From: Bacteroidales bacterium 45-6
GTDB lineage: Bacteria; Bacteroidota; Bacteroidia; Bacteroidales; Dysgonomonadaceae
Reading direction: 5' to 3'
Length of the DNA: 10,223 nt
Assembly (NCBI GenBank): GCA_001897035.1
Contig: MKRS01000336.1
Location: 1 to 10,223, forward strand
Part shown: positions 1 through 7,271 of the stretch, piece after piece
Position numbering within the stretch: the first letter of the stretch is position 1
How the letters are laid out: each line of letters begins with the position of its first letter
The notes under the pieces: generated by a model
Database searches by the model: none
Told to the model about the DNA's origin: nothing
Seen by the model: the letters and a program-made list of their open reading frames with translations, nothing else
Position numbers and translations under genes: made by a program

Positions 1-202
1 CTTCAGACTGCGCGAACCGAGGTCGAGGCGCTTCCACTGGTACAGCCGCCTGGTCAGATTGCTGCCGGTGGTCTTGTCCATCGAGAACGGAAGCGGTGCT
101 TTTTCCTTCATGGATTGCGCGCGAATGGCGAGGGTTGATGGCATGTCCAGGCAGTATCACGGCAGCCAGGCACGCCAGAGCTACAAGAGCGAGGCGAACC
201 AT
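1..202 (-). CDS. Partial unidentified protein at the left edge, possibly exported and frameshifted
   Basis: I do not recognise this gene. On the minus strand an ATG at 202 begins a typical signal-peptide-like stretch (MVRLALVALACLAAVILPGHA: one Arg, a hydrophobic core, then G-H-A). After about 20 codons that frame becomes unconvincing. An overlapping frame with an ATG at 144 then stays open to the window edge and looks more natural: 48 codons, third positions mostly G or C, sequence containing SMDKTTGSNLTRRLYQWKR. One possibility is a single exported protein whose signal peptide and mature part are split by one indel. Another is that the real start is the ATG at 144. The base composition is clearly more GC-rich than the rest of the window, so this may not belong to the same genome. 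It runs off the left end, so no domain can be judged. Confidence 0.28.
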   Translation of the reverse strand, partial: MVRLALVALACLAAVILPGHAINPRHSRAIHEGKSTASVLDGQDHRQQSDQAAVPVEAPRPRFAQSE

Positions 203-434
203 GGCAATGGCCGCGTGCGGAATGAGTCCAACTTGCTTGGCAAACTTCGCCCGTCGCAAAATTGACGGCTTTGCCGCGACCTTTGCTGTTTTTCTCTGCG
301 TTTTTTGTTCACTATTTGCATCCGTTAGCCTGTCTGCCAGTGATCGGATCTCACAGCGGCGAGCAACGCTTCAAAGCGGCTTGCTGCGCCAGCAATGCGG
401 CCTTTGCTGCCTGCTTTTCGGCTACGGGGTCAAT
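203..434. other. GC-rich stretch between the edge ORF and the truncated SDR; possible gene tail
   Basis: No complete gene is seen here. On the minus strand one frame from about 435 to the TAA at 325-327 reads like the C-terminal tail of an unrelated protein, ending in SRFEALLAAVRSDHWQTG, with G/C-rich third positions. The dehydrogenase frame crosses the same bases as an alanine-rich tail and stops at 351. Between 203 and 324 there is AT-richer, possibly intergenic sequence, including an A-rich run on the minus strand, before the signal-peptide-like ATG at 202. The simplest reading is that foreign or rearranged sequence begins near 435. This is inference from composition and from loss of the expected dehydrogenase C-terminus. 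Confidence 0.3.
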
Positions 435-932
435 CCCTTTGCCGATGGCTTCCACCGCATGTTTGGTGCCGCAATAGACATTGCCATTGGGATAGGCCTC
501 TTTTCCGGCAATGGAAGAAAGATTGATGATGTGGCCCCGGCGGCGCTCCTTCATCCCGGGAGCAATGGTTCGGGTGACATAGAGCAAGCCCTTGATGTTG
601 GTGTCGATCATCTTTTCCCAGTCTTCGATGTCGCCATCCTGGATGGGGTTGAGTCCCGAAGCAAGCCCGGCATTATTCACCAATACATCCACGGCTTTCC
701 AGTCTTCGGGCAGGTTGCCGAGATTTGCCTGCACTTGCTCCTTGCGGCGCACATCAAAATTCAAGGCCAGGACGCGGTGTCCGTATTCCGACTCCAATTT
801 TCGTTTCACTTCCTGAAGGCGTTCGTCTCTCCGGCCTGTAACAATCAGGTCGTATCCTTCGGCTGCAAACCGGGTTGCAACGGCTTCTCCTATTCCTGCC
901 GTCGCCCCCGTCACCAATACTATTTTGCTCAT
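351..932 (-). CDS. Short-chain dehydrogenase/reductase, C-terminally truncated
   Basis: NAD(P)-dependent oxidoreductase of the classical SDR family, resembling the YdfG / serine 3-dehydrogenase type; the substrate cannot be told. I use the ATG at 932 (MSKIVLVTG...) because the Rossmann strand begins right after it and AGGA lies just upstream; an in-frame extension to 995 adds nothing SDR-like. Visible motifs are the cofactor loop TGATAGIG (residues 8-15), an RR pair after the second strand that suggests NADP preference, NNAG (86-89), catalytic Ser140 and Tyr153-x3-Lys157 in NVYCGTK. Family members are usually about 240-260 residues; this frame has 193. The helix after Lys157 runs to about residue 166 (position 435). 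An alanine-rich tail without SDR features then replaces the last strands and substrate-binding loop. The product is therefore probably not functional as written. It lies 84 bases after the acyltransferase gene and may be co-transcribed with it. Confidence 0.85.
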   Translation of the reverse strand: MSKIVLVTGATAGIGEAVATRFAAEGYDLIVTGRRDERLQEVKRKLESEYGHRVLALNFDVRRKEQVQANLGNLPEDWKAVDVLVNNAGLASGLNPIQDGDIEDWEKMIDTNIKGLLYVTRTIAPGMKERRRGHIINLSSIAGKEAYPNGNVYCGTKHAVEAIGKGIDPVAEKQAAKAALLAQQAALKRCSPL

Positions 933-1016
933 TTCCTGTTTGGTTTGATCCGAAAAGTTGGCTTTGAGCGGTTCTCGAATGCGTGTTGCCGTCATTGCTC
1001 GATCCGGAAAGTTGTC

Positions 1017-1763
1017 TTACTCTTGATTTTTATATTTGTCCCACAACGCCGATTCCACGATCGTCTGTGTCTGACTTGCGATTCTCACGATTTCTTCATC
1101 CGTTTTGTCCTCTACCGAAAGAGGTTGATGGATAATTAGTTCCATTGTTCCAGGATTCAAGTTCCAGGTGCCGCGGCGCAATACTTCACAAATGCCATTG
1201 ATCGTGATTGGTACAACCGGCAACGACAATTGTTCCGCAATGAGAAATGCTCCCCGTTTGAATTTTCCAAGCTTGCCCGTGTAGCTCCTGGCCCCTTCGG
1301 GAAAGATTACCATCGATGCACCCGGTTCTTCGCGCAATTGTTTCTCGGCCTTGGCTATGCTCTCTTTTCTCGATTTGAGGCTCGATTGATCCACAAACAC
1401 ATGTCCCGCTATTTCGGAAGCTTTCCCCACAAGCGGTATTTTGCGTAATTCCTGCTTCTGCACCCATTTTATGTTTTTCGGGAGATACCCGTATATCAGG
1501 AAAATGTCGAAGTAGCTCTGGTGGTTGGGGGTGAAAACATACGACTGTTCGGCAGAAATATTCTCGACGCCCTTCACCTTGATGCGGCAAAGGGCCAGAC
1601 GGCAAGTGATTTTAGACCAATAGCGGGGCGGAACGTATGCCCAAAAGCTCCTATTGCCTACGGCGCAGCCAATTGTTACGCTTAGCGCAGTTACGATTGT
1701 CACTAAGACAAAGATGGGGGCAAAGATGAACCATTGGTAAAAGAACAAAAGGATGTGTTTCAT
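1017..1763 (-). CDS. plsC: 1-acyl-sn-glycerol-3-phosphate acyltransferase (PlsC family)
   Basis: Membrane-bound lysophospholipid acyltransferase of 248 residues, expected to transfer an acyl chain to the sn-2 position of lysophosphatidic acid during phosphatidic acid synthesis. The N-terminus carries a strongly hydrophobic region (about residues 5-35) that should anchor it in the cytoplasmic membrane. The family signature is clear: NHQSYFD contains the catalytic H81-x4-D86, and FPEGARS (154-160) is the phosphate-binding block, with Ala where Thr is common. PVVPITING (183-190) matches a later conserved block. Length is normal. Some family members act on other acceptors such as ornithine lipids, so the exact acceptor is inferred. 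A TAnnTTTG element lies about 75 bases upstream. The truncated dehydrogenase follows downstream on the same strand. Confidence 0.9.
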   Translation of the reverse strand: MKHILLFFYQWFIFAPIFVLVTIVTALSVTIGCAVGNRSFWAYVPPRYWSKITCRLALCRIKVKGVENISAEQSYVFTPNHQSYFDIFLIYGYLPKNIKWVQKQELRKIPLVGKASEIAGHVFVDQSSLKSRKESIAKAEKQLREEPGASMVIFPEGARSYTGKLGKFKRGAFLIAEQLSLPVVPITINGICEVLRRGTWNLNPGTMELIIHQPLSVEDKTDEEIVRIASQTQTIVESALWDKYKNQE

Positions 1764-1836
1764 ATTCTTTTCGCAGTATTCTTTAATTTGTGACTTGACA
1801 ATTTATTCGCCTGAATTTTTGGGAAATCAGAACGCA

Positions 1837-1844
1837 CAAATATA
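1837..1844 (-). promoter_or_regulatory. Bacteroidota-type -7 promoter element for the PlsC-like gene
   Basis: On the minus strand this reads TATATTTG, an exact match to TAnnTTTG. It lies about 75 bases upstream of the acyltransferase ATG. A TTG 23 bases further upstream (1868-1870) could serve as the -33 element, although the spacing is a few bases longer than usual. An unusual run of T on the minus strand separates the two. Recognised by motif only. Confidence 0.5.
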
Positions 1845-1913
1845 AGGGAAAAAAAAGAAAAAAAGCACAAGGTTTGCTAATACCTTATGCCCCAAATATG
1901 TGTCTTGCAACAT

Positions 1914-2915
1914 CTATTTTTTCTTGAAAAACAGGTTGGGGAATGCTTTTTCGGGTTTCCTCCTGCAAATAATCACTTTCCAAAATGAAAGGAGGTAGCC
2001 TGTGCCATACCCAAAGAACTGCGTGAAAACGGCACGAAGCGACATCAGTCCGATCCTGAGGCTTCTGTTCTGTGTTGCTGCCACAATGAAGCATAGCAAA
2101 AAGTAGGCTAAGTAGGCATAGAGCGGCCTAAGAATTTTGGAAAAGGCGAGATAGGCAGAAGCAATCATTCCCAGGATGAACAGCGACGGAAACAAGAACG
2201 TGATTTTGAAATACCCCGGATGCCACCTGTCCAAGATGGGGCGTACTTTCCCAAATTTACTCACCTGCGTGTAGTAGTTTTTCCAGCTTATCCGTCGCTT
2301 GTGGAACACCGAAACTTTGCCAAACAAGCATGTTTCAAAGCCCATTTTCCATAAACGGATCGACAAGTCGGGGTCTTCTCCCGGATGGATATTTCCAAAG
2401 CCGCCGGAAGCTTCAAATGCTTTGCGTGAAATGCCCATGTTGAAACTACGGGGTTGAAACTTTCCAAGCTTCTCGCTTCCGCCGCGCACGCCGCCGGTGG
2501 TAAGCACCGAGGTCATGGCAAAATTGATGGCCTTTTGCATGTGCGAGAACGTGTCCAATGCCGAATCCACCCCGCCGAAGCAGTCAACCGGATTTTCTTC
2601 CAGCGATTTTTCCACTTCTTCCAGGTAGTTGTCTGGCAAGATGCAATCGGAATCCAAAATCAGGAAGTAATCTCCTTTCGCCCGTGTCATCCCATAGTTG
2701 CGGGAATCGCCAGGTCCGGAGTTTTCTTTATAGTAATAAGAAATGTTCAAAAAGTCTTCGAACATCTTTGCTTCCTTCTTGCAGTCGAGCTTCGACCCAT
2801 CTTCCACGATGAGCACCTCGTAGGGCTTTGTGTATGTTTGTTTAGCGAGGCTTGTCAACAAGTCGTGTACTTCGTCGGGACGGTTGTACACGGGAACAAT
2901 GACCGTGAAATACAT
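1914..2915 (-). CDS. Family 2 glycosyltransferase with C-terminal membrane helices
   Basis: Inverting GT-A fold glycosyltransferase of 333 residues from the ATG at 2915. The start is chosen because MYFTVIVPVYNRP is the usual beginning of the first GT2 strand. A GTG at 2969, overlapping the previous stop codon, would add 18 residues without domain features. Motifs are EVLIVEDGS (33-41), GPGDSRNYG (67-75), the metal and nucleotide-sugar binding D88-x-D90 in LDSDC, and the catalytic acidic motif GEDPDLSIRLW (179-189). From about residue 238 there are three hydrophobic stretches (about 238-258, 264-282 and 290-315), so the enzyme is probably anchored at the inner face of the membrane. This suits synthesis of a lipid-linked or surface polysaccharide. 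Donor and acceptor are unknown. The gene lies 50 bases after the UDP-glucuronate decarboxylase gene, which suggests, but does not show, a pentose (xylose) donor. Confidence 0.88.
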   Translation of the reverse strand: MYFTVIVPVYNRPDEVHDLLTSLAKQTYTKPYEVLIVEDGSKLDCKKEAKMFEDFLNISYYYKENSGPGDSRNYGMTRAKGDYFLILDSDCILPDNYLEEVEKSLEENPVDCFGGVDSALDTFSHMQKAINFAMTSVLTTGGVRGGSEKLGKFQPRSFNMGISRKAFEASGGFGNIHPGEDPDLSIRLWKMGFETCLFGKVSVFHKRRISWKNYYTQVSKFGKVRPILDRWHPGYFKITFLFPSLFILGMIASAYLAFSKILRPLYAYLAYFLLCFIVAATQNRSLRIGLMSLRAVFTQFFGYGTGYLLSFWKVIICRRKPEKAFPNLFFKKK

Positions 2916-2965
2916 ATTTTTTACAAAGATTGTTTTGTCAAAAAGAATTGTTTCTCGGGGAGCGT

Positions 2966-3910
2966 TCACCCCTCTTTCAACAATTCCTCGAAATAATTAA
3001 TTGTTTTCTGCAGCCCATCTCTCAATTGGATTTTCGGAGTCCAGTCGCCCAGTTTTTGGCGGGCCAACGAGATGTCGGGCTGGCGTTGTTTCGGATCGTC
3101 CTGAGGCAAGGGAAGGAAAATAAGTTTCGATTTGGAGCCAATCAGGTCTATGATGTTTTGTGCCAGTTCAAGCATGGTGAATTCGTTCGGATTTCCGATG
3201 TTCACAGGCCCAAGAAAGTCGTCGCCCGTGTTCATCATGCGAACCATTCCTTCGACGAGGTCGTCCACGTATTGAAACGAACGGGTTTGCAAGCCATCTC
3301 CGAAAATAGTTATGTCCTCACCTTTCAATGCCTGAACGATGAAGTTGGAAATGACGCGCCCATCGTTTTGGTTCATGTTGGGACCGTATGTGTTGAAAAT
3401 ACGGATAATCTTGATGGCCACCCGATTCTGTATATGGTAGTTCATGAACAGCGATTCTGCGCAACGTTTTCCTTCGTCGTAGCAGGAACGCGGTCCAATC
3501 GGATTCACGTTTCCCCAGTAGCTTTCGGTCTGTGGATGTATGATGGGGTCGCCATATACTTCGCTGGTGCTTGCCTGAAGTATTTTTGCCTTCACACGCT
3601 TGGCCAGGCCGAGCATGTTGATGGCGCCCATCACCGAGGTTTGGATCGTCTTGATGGAGTCAAATTGATAGTGGATCGGGCTTGCAGGGCAGGCAAGGTT
3701 GTATATTTCATCTACCTCGGCATGAAATGGAATGGTTATGTCGTGGCGAATTGCTTCAAAAAGGGGATTTTGAAAAAGAGGCAGGATGTTCCTCTTTGAT
3801 CCGGTGAAATAGTTGTCAAGACAAATTACTTCATTCCCTTCTTCTAAAAGCCGGACACAAAGGTGCGAACCAATGAATCCCGCGCCGCCTGTAACCAATA
3901 TACGTTTCAT
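2966..3910 (-). CDS. uxs: UDP-glucuronate decarboxylase (UDP-xylose synthase)
   Basis: Extended SDR enzyme of 314 residues that oxidises and decarboxylates UDP-glucuronate to UDP-xylose using bound NAD. The N-terminus [17 protein letters not shown] has the Rossmann GxxGxxG motif (residues 8-14). The subgroup hallmarks are strong: [12 protein letters not shown] (71-82), the catalytic region STSEVYGDP with Glu117 (114-122), and [11 protein letters not shown] (139-149) with the Tyr144-x3-Lys148 pair. R210-S-F-Q-Y-V-D-D is the conserved sugar-nucleotide segment. These separate it from UDP-glucose 4-epimerases and dTDP-glucose dehydratases. Length is normal for soluble bacterial forms. No UDP-glucose dehydrogenase, which would supply the substrate, is in the window. 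It probably forms a transcription unit with the following glycosyltransferase, led by the -7 element at 3948-3955. Confidence 0.93.
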   Translation of the reverse strand: MKRILVTGGAGFIGSHLCVRLLEEGNEVICLDNYFTGSKRNILPLFQNPLFEAIRHDITIPFHAEVDEIYNLACPASPIHYQFDSIKTIQTSVMGAINMLGLAKRVKAKILQASTSEVYGDPIIHPQTESYWGNVNPIGPRSCYDEGKRCAESLFMNYHIQNRVAIKIIRIFNTYGPNMNQNDGRVISNFIVQALKGEDITIFGDGLQTRSFQYVDDLVEGMVRMMNTGDDFLGPVNIGNPNEFTMLELAQNIIDLIGSKSKLIFLPLPQDDPKQRQPDISLARQKLGDWTPKIQLRDGLQKTINYFEELLKEG

Positions 3911-3947
3911 CTCTTAGTATTTTGTTTCATTTTCGAAAAAAAGTATC

Positions 3948-3955
3948 CAAAGTTA
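3948..3955 (-). promoter_or_regulatory. Bacteroidota-type -7 promoter element for the uxs-glycosyltransferase unit
   Basis: Minus-strand TAACTTTG matches TAnnTTTG exactly and lies about 38 bases upstream of the uxs start codon in an AT-rich gap (3911-4034). No clear -33 TTTG is seen at the expected distance. Motif-based call. Confidence 0.45.
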
Positions 3956-4034
3956 GAACTTTATTTCGAATGTTTTAATATAAATCCGGTTTTTGGTGTG
4001 AATAAGTGGCCTGTTTTTTTAACGAATCGCCCTG

Positions 4035-4976
4035 TTATTTTCTAATTTCAGACGATTTGCGTTGAATCGCCCCTTTCTTGGCCATAAATTCCCCCATGTA
4101 ACTAATCGGAAGGTAGAGCGTGCCTTTTCCGTATTTCAAGAGGTCGGCATTCAGGTTCGGGTTCCATTTCTGGAACACTTCGCTTGTCACTTTGATCTCT
4201 TCCGCGAGGACATCCAAGTTGAGTTGTGCATTGATCTGGGTACTCACCAAGGTTGGGTCGTTGTAGTTGGTGGTCGTTTTGGGGGGTGGAGCTTGCGTCT
4301 TCTCTTGGGCAACGCCCCCGTGATAGTCGTTCATGAGCTGCTCCAACTCGTTGGTGATGTAGCAGGCGGTCATGAACTTGTTCACGTGGTTAATGGTCTC
4401 GTCGGGAAGGTATTTGTAGAACACATGGTACTGATCGGAATGCCCCCGGGCAATCGCCTTGTCCAGGTTGGCTGCCCCGCAATTGTAGGCGGCGATCACT
4501 TTCACCCAATTCCCATATTTTGAATACAGCTCCTTGAGCGACTTGATAGCTATCCGTGTGCTTTCATACACGTTCACCCGATCCTTGCTCATGAGTCCAT
4601 AGTTTTCGGCATGGATGGGAGTTATCTGCCAGATGCCTACCGCATTGGCCGAAGAAACGCTGCTGTTGCGAAATCCCGATTCGATCATCACTAAGTTGCG
4701 CAACATCTTGGGTAGTCCGTTCGTAATGAGCATGTTCTCCACAAACTGTACAGTCACTTGGTTGTTTTTTAACAGCGATTCGTAGGTTTGCCTTTCTTTT
4801 TCGGAGGGTGCAATCAGGTCGTAGCTATATTTGTCTTTCAACATCTTCACTTGCCACCGAGAGCCATACCTCACTTCCTGGGCTTCCCGTTGGGCATGGA
4901 CGAAGGAGGAGAAAAAGCTTAGTGAACACAAGATCAACACCCATTTATAGATGTTGTGGCATTGGGAAAACGACAT
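4035..4976 (-). CDS. Secreted membrane-bound-type lytic transglycosylase (SLT domain)
   Basis: Peptidoglycan lytic transglycosylase of 313 residues, expected to cleave the MurNAc-GlcNAc bond in the periplasm and leave 1,6-anhydro-MurNAc ends. Residues 11-28 form a signal peptide core ending in FVHA, a type I cleavage site; no lipobox cysteine is seen. The SLT domain spans about residues 85-215: MLRNLVMIESGF places catalytic Glu99 in the ES motif, followed by ANAVGIWQITP (110-120) and IAAYNCGAANLDKA (161-174). These match family 1 / MltD-like enzymes. The C-terminal third (about 240-292) ends in a LysM-like pattern (repeated Leu/Ile, VFQKWNPNLN, then GTLYLPI) but is degenerate. A proline- and glutamine-rich linker (about 222-235) joins the two parts. 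It is divergent from the M16 peptidase gene across a 227-base gap. Confidence 0.88.
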   Translation of the reverse strand: MSFSQCHNIYKWVLILCSLSFFSSFVHAQREAQEVRYGSRWQVKMLKDKYSYDLIAPSEKERQTYESLLKNNQVTVQFVENMLITNGLPKMLRNLVMIESGFRNSSVSSANAVGIWQITPIHAENYGLMSKDRVNVYESTRIAIKSLKELYSKYGNWVKVIAAYNCGAANLDKAIARGHSDQYHVFYKYLPDETINHVNKFMTACYITNELEQLMNDYHGGVAQEKTQAPPPKTTTNYNDPTLVSTQINAQLNLDVLAEEIKVTSEVFQKWNPNLNADLLKYGKGTLYLPISYMGEFMAKKGAIQRKSSEIRK

Positions 4977-5203
4977 TATCCGTAGAAAATATTAGTTCGA
5001 CTCTGTAAAAAAACGACATTTATGATAGATGACAAAATTTTTTGAGCCTTAAATTGTTTTTTGAATCCCATCCATGCCCCACAGTTTCAAGAGAAGCCAA
5101 TTAAATTTTTCCCCACCAATAGCCACACAAAATCCACCAGCGGATAGCAAGGCGATAAAAAATCCATATCTTTGAGGTCTCAAAAAAAGAGTTTTCATCT
5201 ATC
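4977..5203. promoter_or_regulatory. Divergent intergenic region between transglycosylase and M16 peptidase genes
   Basis: AT-rich 227-base gap with no gene seen. It should hold promoters for both divergent genes. Toward the peptidase there is an exact TAnnTTTG (5167-5174). Toward the transglycosylase no exact match was found. A short perfect inverted repeat (TTTGAG-GT-CTCAAA, 5171-5184) overlaps the rightward -7 element and could be an operator. Confidence 0.4.
5167..5174 (+). promoter_or_regulatory. Bacteroidota-type -7 promoter element for the M16 peptidase gene
   Basis: TATCTTTG matches TAnnTTTG exactly and lies about 30 bases upstream of the GTG start. No convincing -33 TTTG was found 19-21 bases upstream. 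Motif-based call. Confidence 0.45.
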
Positions 5204-6439
5204 GTGACATTGAATTCTACCGACACAATTATCCATTCGCTGCCAAACGGCTTGCGGATCATTCACAAACCGACCCTGTCCAATGTTTCCTATTGCGGGT
5301 TCTTTGTGAATGCAGGCACTCGCGACGAACGTCCCGACCAATTTGGTATGGCGCATTTCACGGAACACATGTTGTTCAAAGGAACAAACAAGCGGAAATC
5401 GTTCCACATCATCAACCGGATGGAGAACGTGGGCGGAGAGCTGAATGCTTACACCAACAAGGAAGAAACGGTACTCTATTCGGTGTTTGTGGAAGAACAC
5501 GTCGAAAGGGCGATCGAGTTGCTATCGGATTTGATTTTTCATTCTGTTTTTCCTCAAAAGGAGTTGGAGAAGGAAATCGACGTGGTGATCGACGAAATAA
5601 ATTCTTACGAGGACAACCCTTCGGAACTGATCTACGATGAATTTGAGAACCTCATTTTTGGAGGGCACGAACTCGGCCACAACATTCTCGGGGAAACGGA
5701 ACTGTTGAAAACTTTCCGGACAGAAAAAGTCGCCGAATTTGTTCAGGAACACTATTCTCCTTCCGAAATGGTATTCTTCTCAATGGGAAAAACCAGCCCG
5801 AAAAAGCTTATCCGCCTGGTGGAAAAATATGTGGGGGACATCTCCCAAACATCCTCGGCCAACCAACGCAAGGTTCCTTATCCGCTTGCCGCATCAGGCA
5901 TAAAAACGGAAAAGGATACCTCGCAGGCGCATACGATGATCGGTTCCTATTCCTACTCTATGCACGACCCCAAGCGCCGCGCCTTGAACTTGCTCAATAA
6001 CATGCTTGGCGGACCGGGGATGAATAGCCGGCTGAACATTTCGCTGCGCGAAAAACGAGGATATGTTTACAACGTGGAATCCAATCTTACCAATTATTCC
6101 GATACCGGACTTTTTGCCATCTACTTCGGGGGAGACGAACGCAACCAACAAAAATGCGTGGAACTGGTAATGAAAGAGTTGGATAAATTTCGCACAACGA
6201 AGCTTTCAGCAGCTCAACTGGCTGCCGCCAAAAAACAATACATCGGCCAAATCGGAATCTCGCACAACATGCAAGAGAATACCGCTTTAGCTCTTGGAAA
6301 AAGCTTGTTCTATTTTGGCAGGTGGTTCTCGGAAGCCGAGCTGGTGGCCTTTATCGAACAACTCACTGCGGAGCAATTGCTTGAAGTGGCCAACGAAGTC
6401 TTTGAAAAGGAAAGGCTGTTTTGCTTGCAATATAACTGA
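5204..6439 (+). CDS. M16 family zinc metallopeptidase (processing-peptidase-like)
   Basis: Single-domain-pair M16B peptidase of 411 residues, related to the mitochondrial processing peptidase beta subunit and bacterial YmxG/PqqL-type enzymes. It should degrade or process unfolded peptides. The inverted zinc motif is intact: H51-F-T-E-H55 in MAHFTEHMLFKGT, with the third ligand Glu131 (VVIDEINSYEDNPSE) exactly 76 residues after the second His. The C-terminal half keeps NISLREKRGYVYNVES, which carries the Arg/Tyr pair used for substrate binding in active members. Length fits the 400-420 residue subgroup that works as a homodimer. There is no signal peptide, so it is probably cytoplasmic. The start is GTG (MTLNSTDTIIHSLPNGL...), placed where homologues begin their first strand. 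The lipoprotein gene follows after 40 bases and may be co-transcribed. Confidence 0.92.
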   Translation: MTLNSTDTIIHSLPNGLRIIHKPTLSNVSYCGFFVNAGTRDERPDQFGMAHFTEHMLFKGTNKRKSFHIINRMENVGGELNAYTNKEETVLYSVFVEEHVERAIELLSDLIFHSVFPQKELEKEIDVVIDEINSYEDNPSELIYDEFENLIFGGHELGHNILGETELLKTFRTEKVAEFVQEHYSPSEMVFFSMGKTSPKKLIRLVEKYVGDISQTSSANQRKVPYPLAASGIKTEKDTSQAHTMIGSYSYSMHDPKRRALNLLNNMLGGPGMNSRLNISLREKRGYVYNVESNLTNYSDTGLFAIYFGGDERNQQKCVELVMKELDKFRTTKLSAAQLAAAKKQYIGQIGISHNMQENTALALGKSLFYFGRWFSEAELVAFIEQLTAEQLLEVANEVFEKERLFCLQYN

Positions 6440-6479
6440 AGAATCTATAATTTTACGTGAACAACGAAATTTACCAATC

Positions 6480-7112
6480 ATGAAAATCTCAAAGCTATTC
6501 CTCACATTGTGCATTGTTGTCAGCACCCTTTCGTCCTGCACGACCATGAGAAGTTTCAACGACAAATTATTCTCCATCGAAAAAGGAATGTCAAAGGAGC
6601 AAGTGCTGTCCATCTTGGGCAAACCGGATTACAGACGTTTCGACAACGCATTTGAAGAATGGGAATACAACCCGACTTTTTCGGTGAACGTGATGGTCGT
6701 CACTTTTGAGAACGGGAGGGTATCGTCTTTGGACTCTTTCGCTCAAAAACTACCAGCGCAAGCCCAACCGCAAACAAGCAATAATCCTCCTGTGATTCTA
6801 CCTCCTTCCGGTCGCCGCCCGATAAGGATCATGGGCGATGCCGAATTCAATTCGCTCTACAAGTTGGTAAAAAGCAAGCCCTTCAAGGACGACCAAGTCG
6901 GCCTGATTCGGGACGCATCGGTCAATACTGTTTTTACCTGCAAGCAAACAAAACAATTGATGACTATCTTCCCCTTCGACGACGACAAGCTGAAAGTGAT
7001 AGAGTTTCTTTCCAACAACATTTCCGACAGGGAGAATAGCTACCAATTGATAGATGCTTTGGACTTTTTGCCCAGCAAGGACAAGGCACGGGCTTTCCTT
7101 CAACGAAGATAA
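6480..7112 (+). CDS. Lipoprotein with BamE/OmlA-like N-terminal part and DUF4476-like C-terminal domain
   Basis: Predicted lipoprotein of 210 residues. I use the ATG at 6480 because it directly begins a signal peptide with lipobox L17-S-S-C20; the open frame upstream to 6294 only overlaps the peptidase gene. After the lipid-attached cysteine, residues 32-82 (IEKGMSKEQVLSILGKPDYR, then EEWEYN and a VVTFENGRV strand) follow the pattern of the BamE/SmpA/OmlA fold. A Pro/Gln-rich linker (about 91-112) leads to residues 118-210 (MGDAEFNSLYKLVKSKPF ... FTCKQTKQLM ... FPFDDDKLKVIEFL), which resembles DUF4476, a domain common in Bacteroidota. Function is unknown. A BamE-like fold suggests a role at the outer membrane, but the usual BamE is much smaller. 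The gene lies 40 bases after the M16 peptidase gene. Confidence 0.82.
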   Translation: MKISKLFLTLCIVVSTLSSCTTMRSFNDKLFSIEKGMSKEQVLSILGKPDYRRFDNAFEEWEYNPTFSVNVMVVTFENGRVSSLDSFAQKLPAQAQPQTSNNPPVILPPSGRRPIRIMGDAEFNSLYKLVKSKPFKDDQVGLIRDASVNTVFTCKQTKQLMTIFPFDDDKLKVIEFLSNNISDRENSYQLIDALDFLPSKDKARAFLQRR

Positions 7113-7257
7113 AGTCTAACTAAGGAAAAGTAAATTTAGATAATGGGTTAGATGTTATTGAACTAAATTGAAAATAGACACAAAGTGTAAAAAAGAGGCT
7201 ATGCCCCATTTTAAAAGACTGCACTACCGTCGATTAGTCAGGTTGGATCAAAATGAT

Positions 7258-7265
7258 TATTTTTG
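7258..7265 (+). promoter_or_regulatory. Candidate -7 promoter element just upstream of the methyltransferase start
   Basis: TATTTTTG matches TAnnTTTG and ends 6 bases before the ATG at 7272. If used, the transcript would begin at or very near the start codon, or translation would begin at the second ATG (7281). In AT-rich sequence such a match can easily arise by chance. Confidence 0.3.
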
Positions 7266-7271
7266 TAAAAA

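Noticed and set aside
96..1139. Long plus-strand open frame (347 codons) opposite the dehydrogenase
   Set aside because: It is antisense to a clearly recognisable SDR and part of the acyltransferase, has Cys/His/Phe-rich unnatural composition, and shows no motif.
2916..2969. GTG start at 2969 for the glycosyltransferase, overlapping the uxs stop
   Set aside because: The extra 18 residues carry no GT2 features and the family usually begins at the first strand (Met at 2915); it remains an alternative but is less likely.
2930..3799. Long plus-strand open frame (289 codons) opposite the UDP-glucuronate decarboxylase
   Set aside because: The opposite strand carries a full-length enzyme with all catalytic motifs; this frame is a shadow.
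6294..6479. N-terminal extension of the lipoprotein frame to 6294
   Set aside because: It overlaps the conserved C-terminus of the M16 peptidase, and the ATG at 6480 begins a proper lipoprotein signal peptide.
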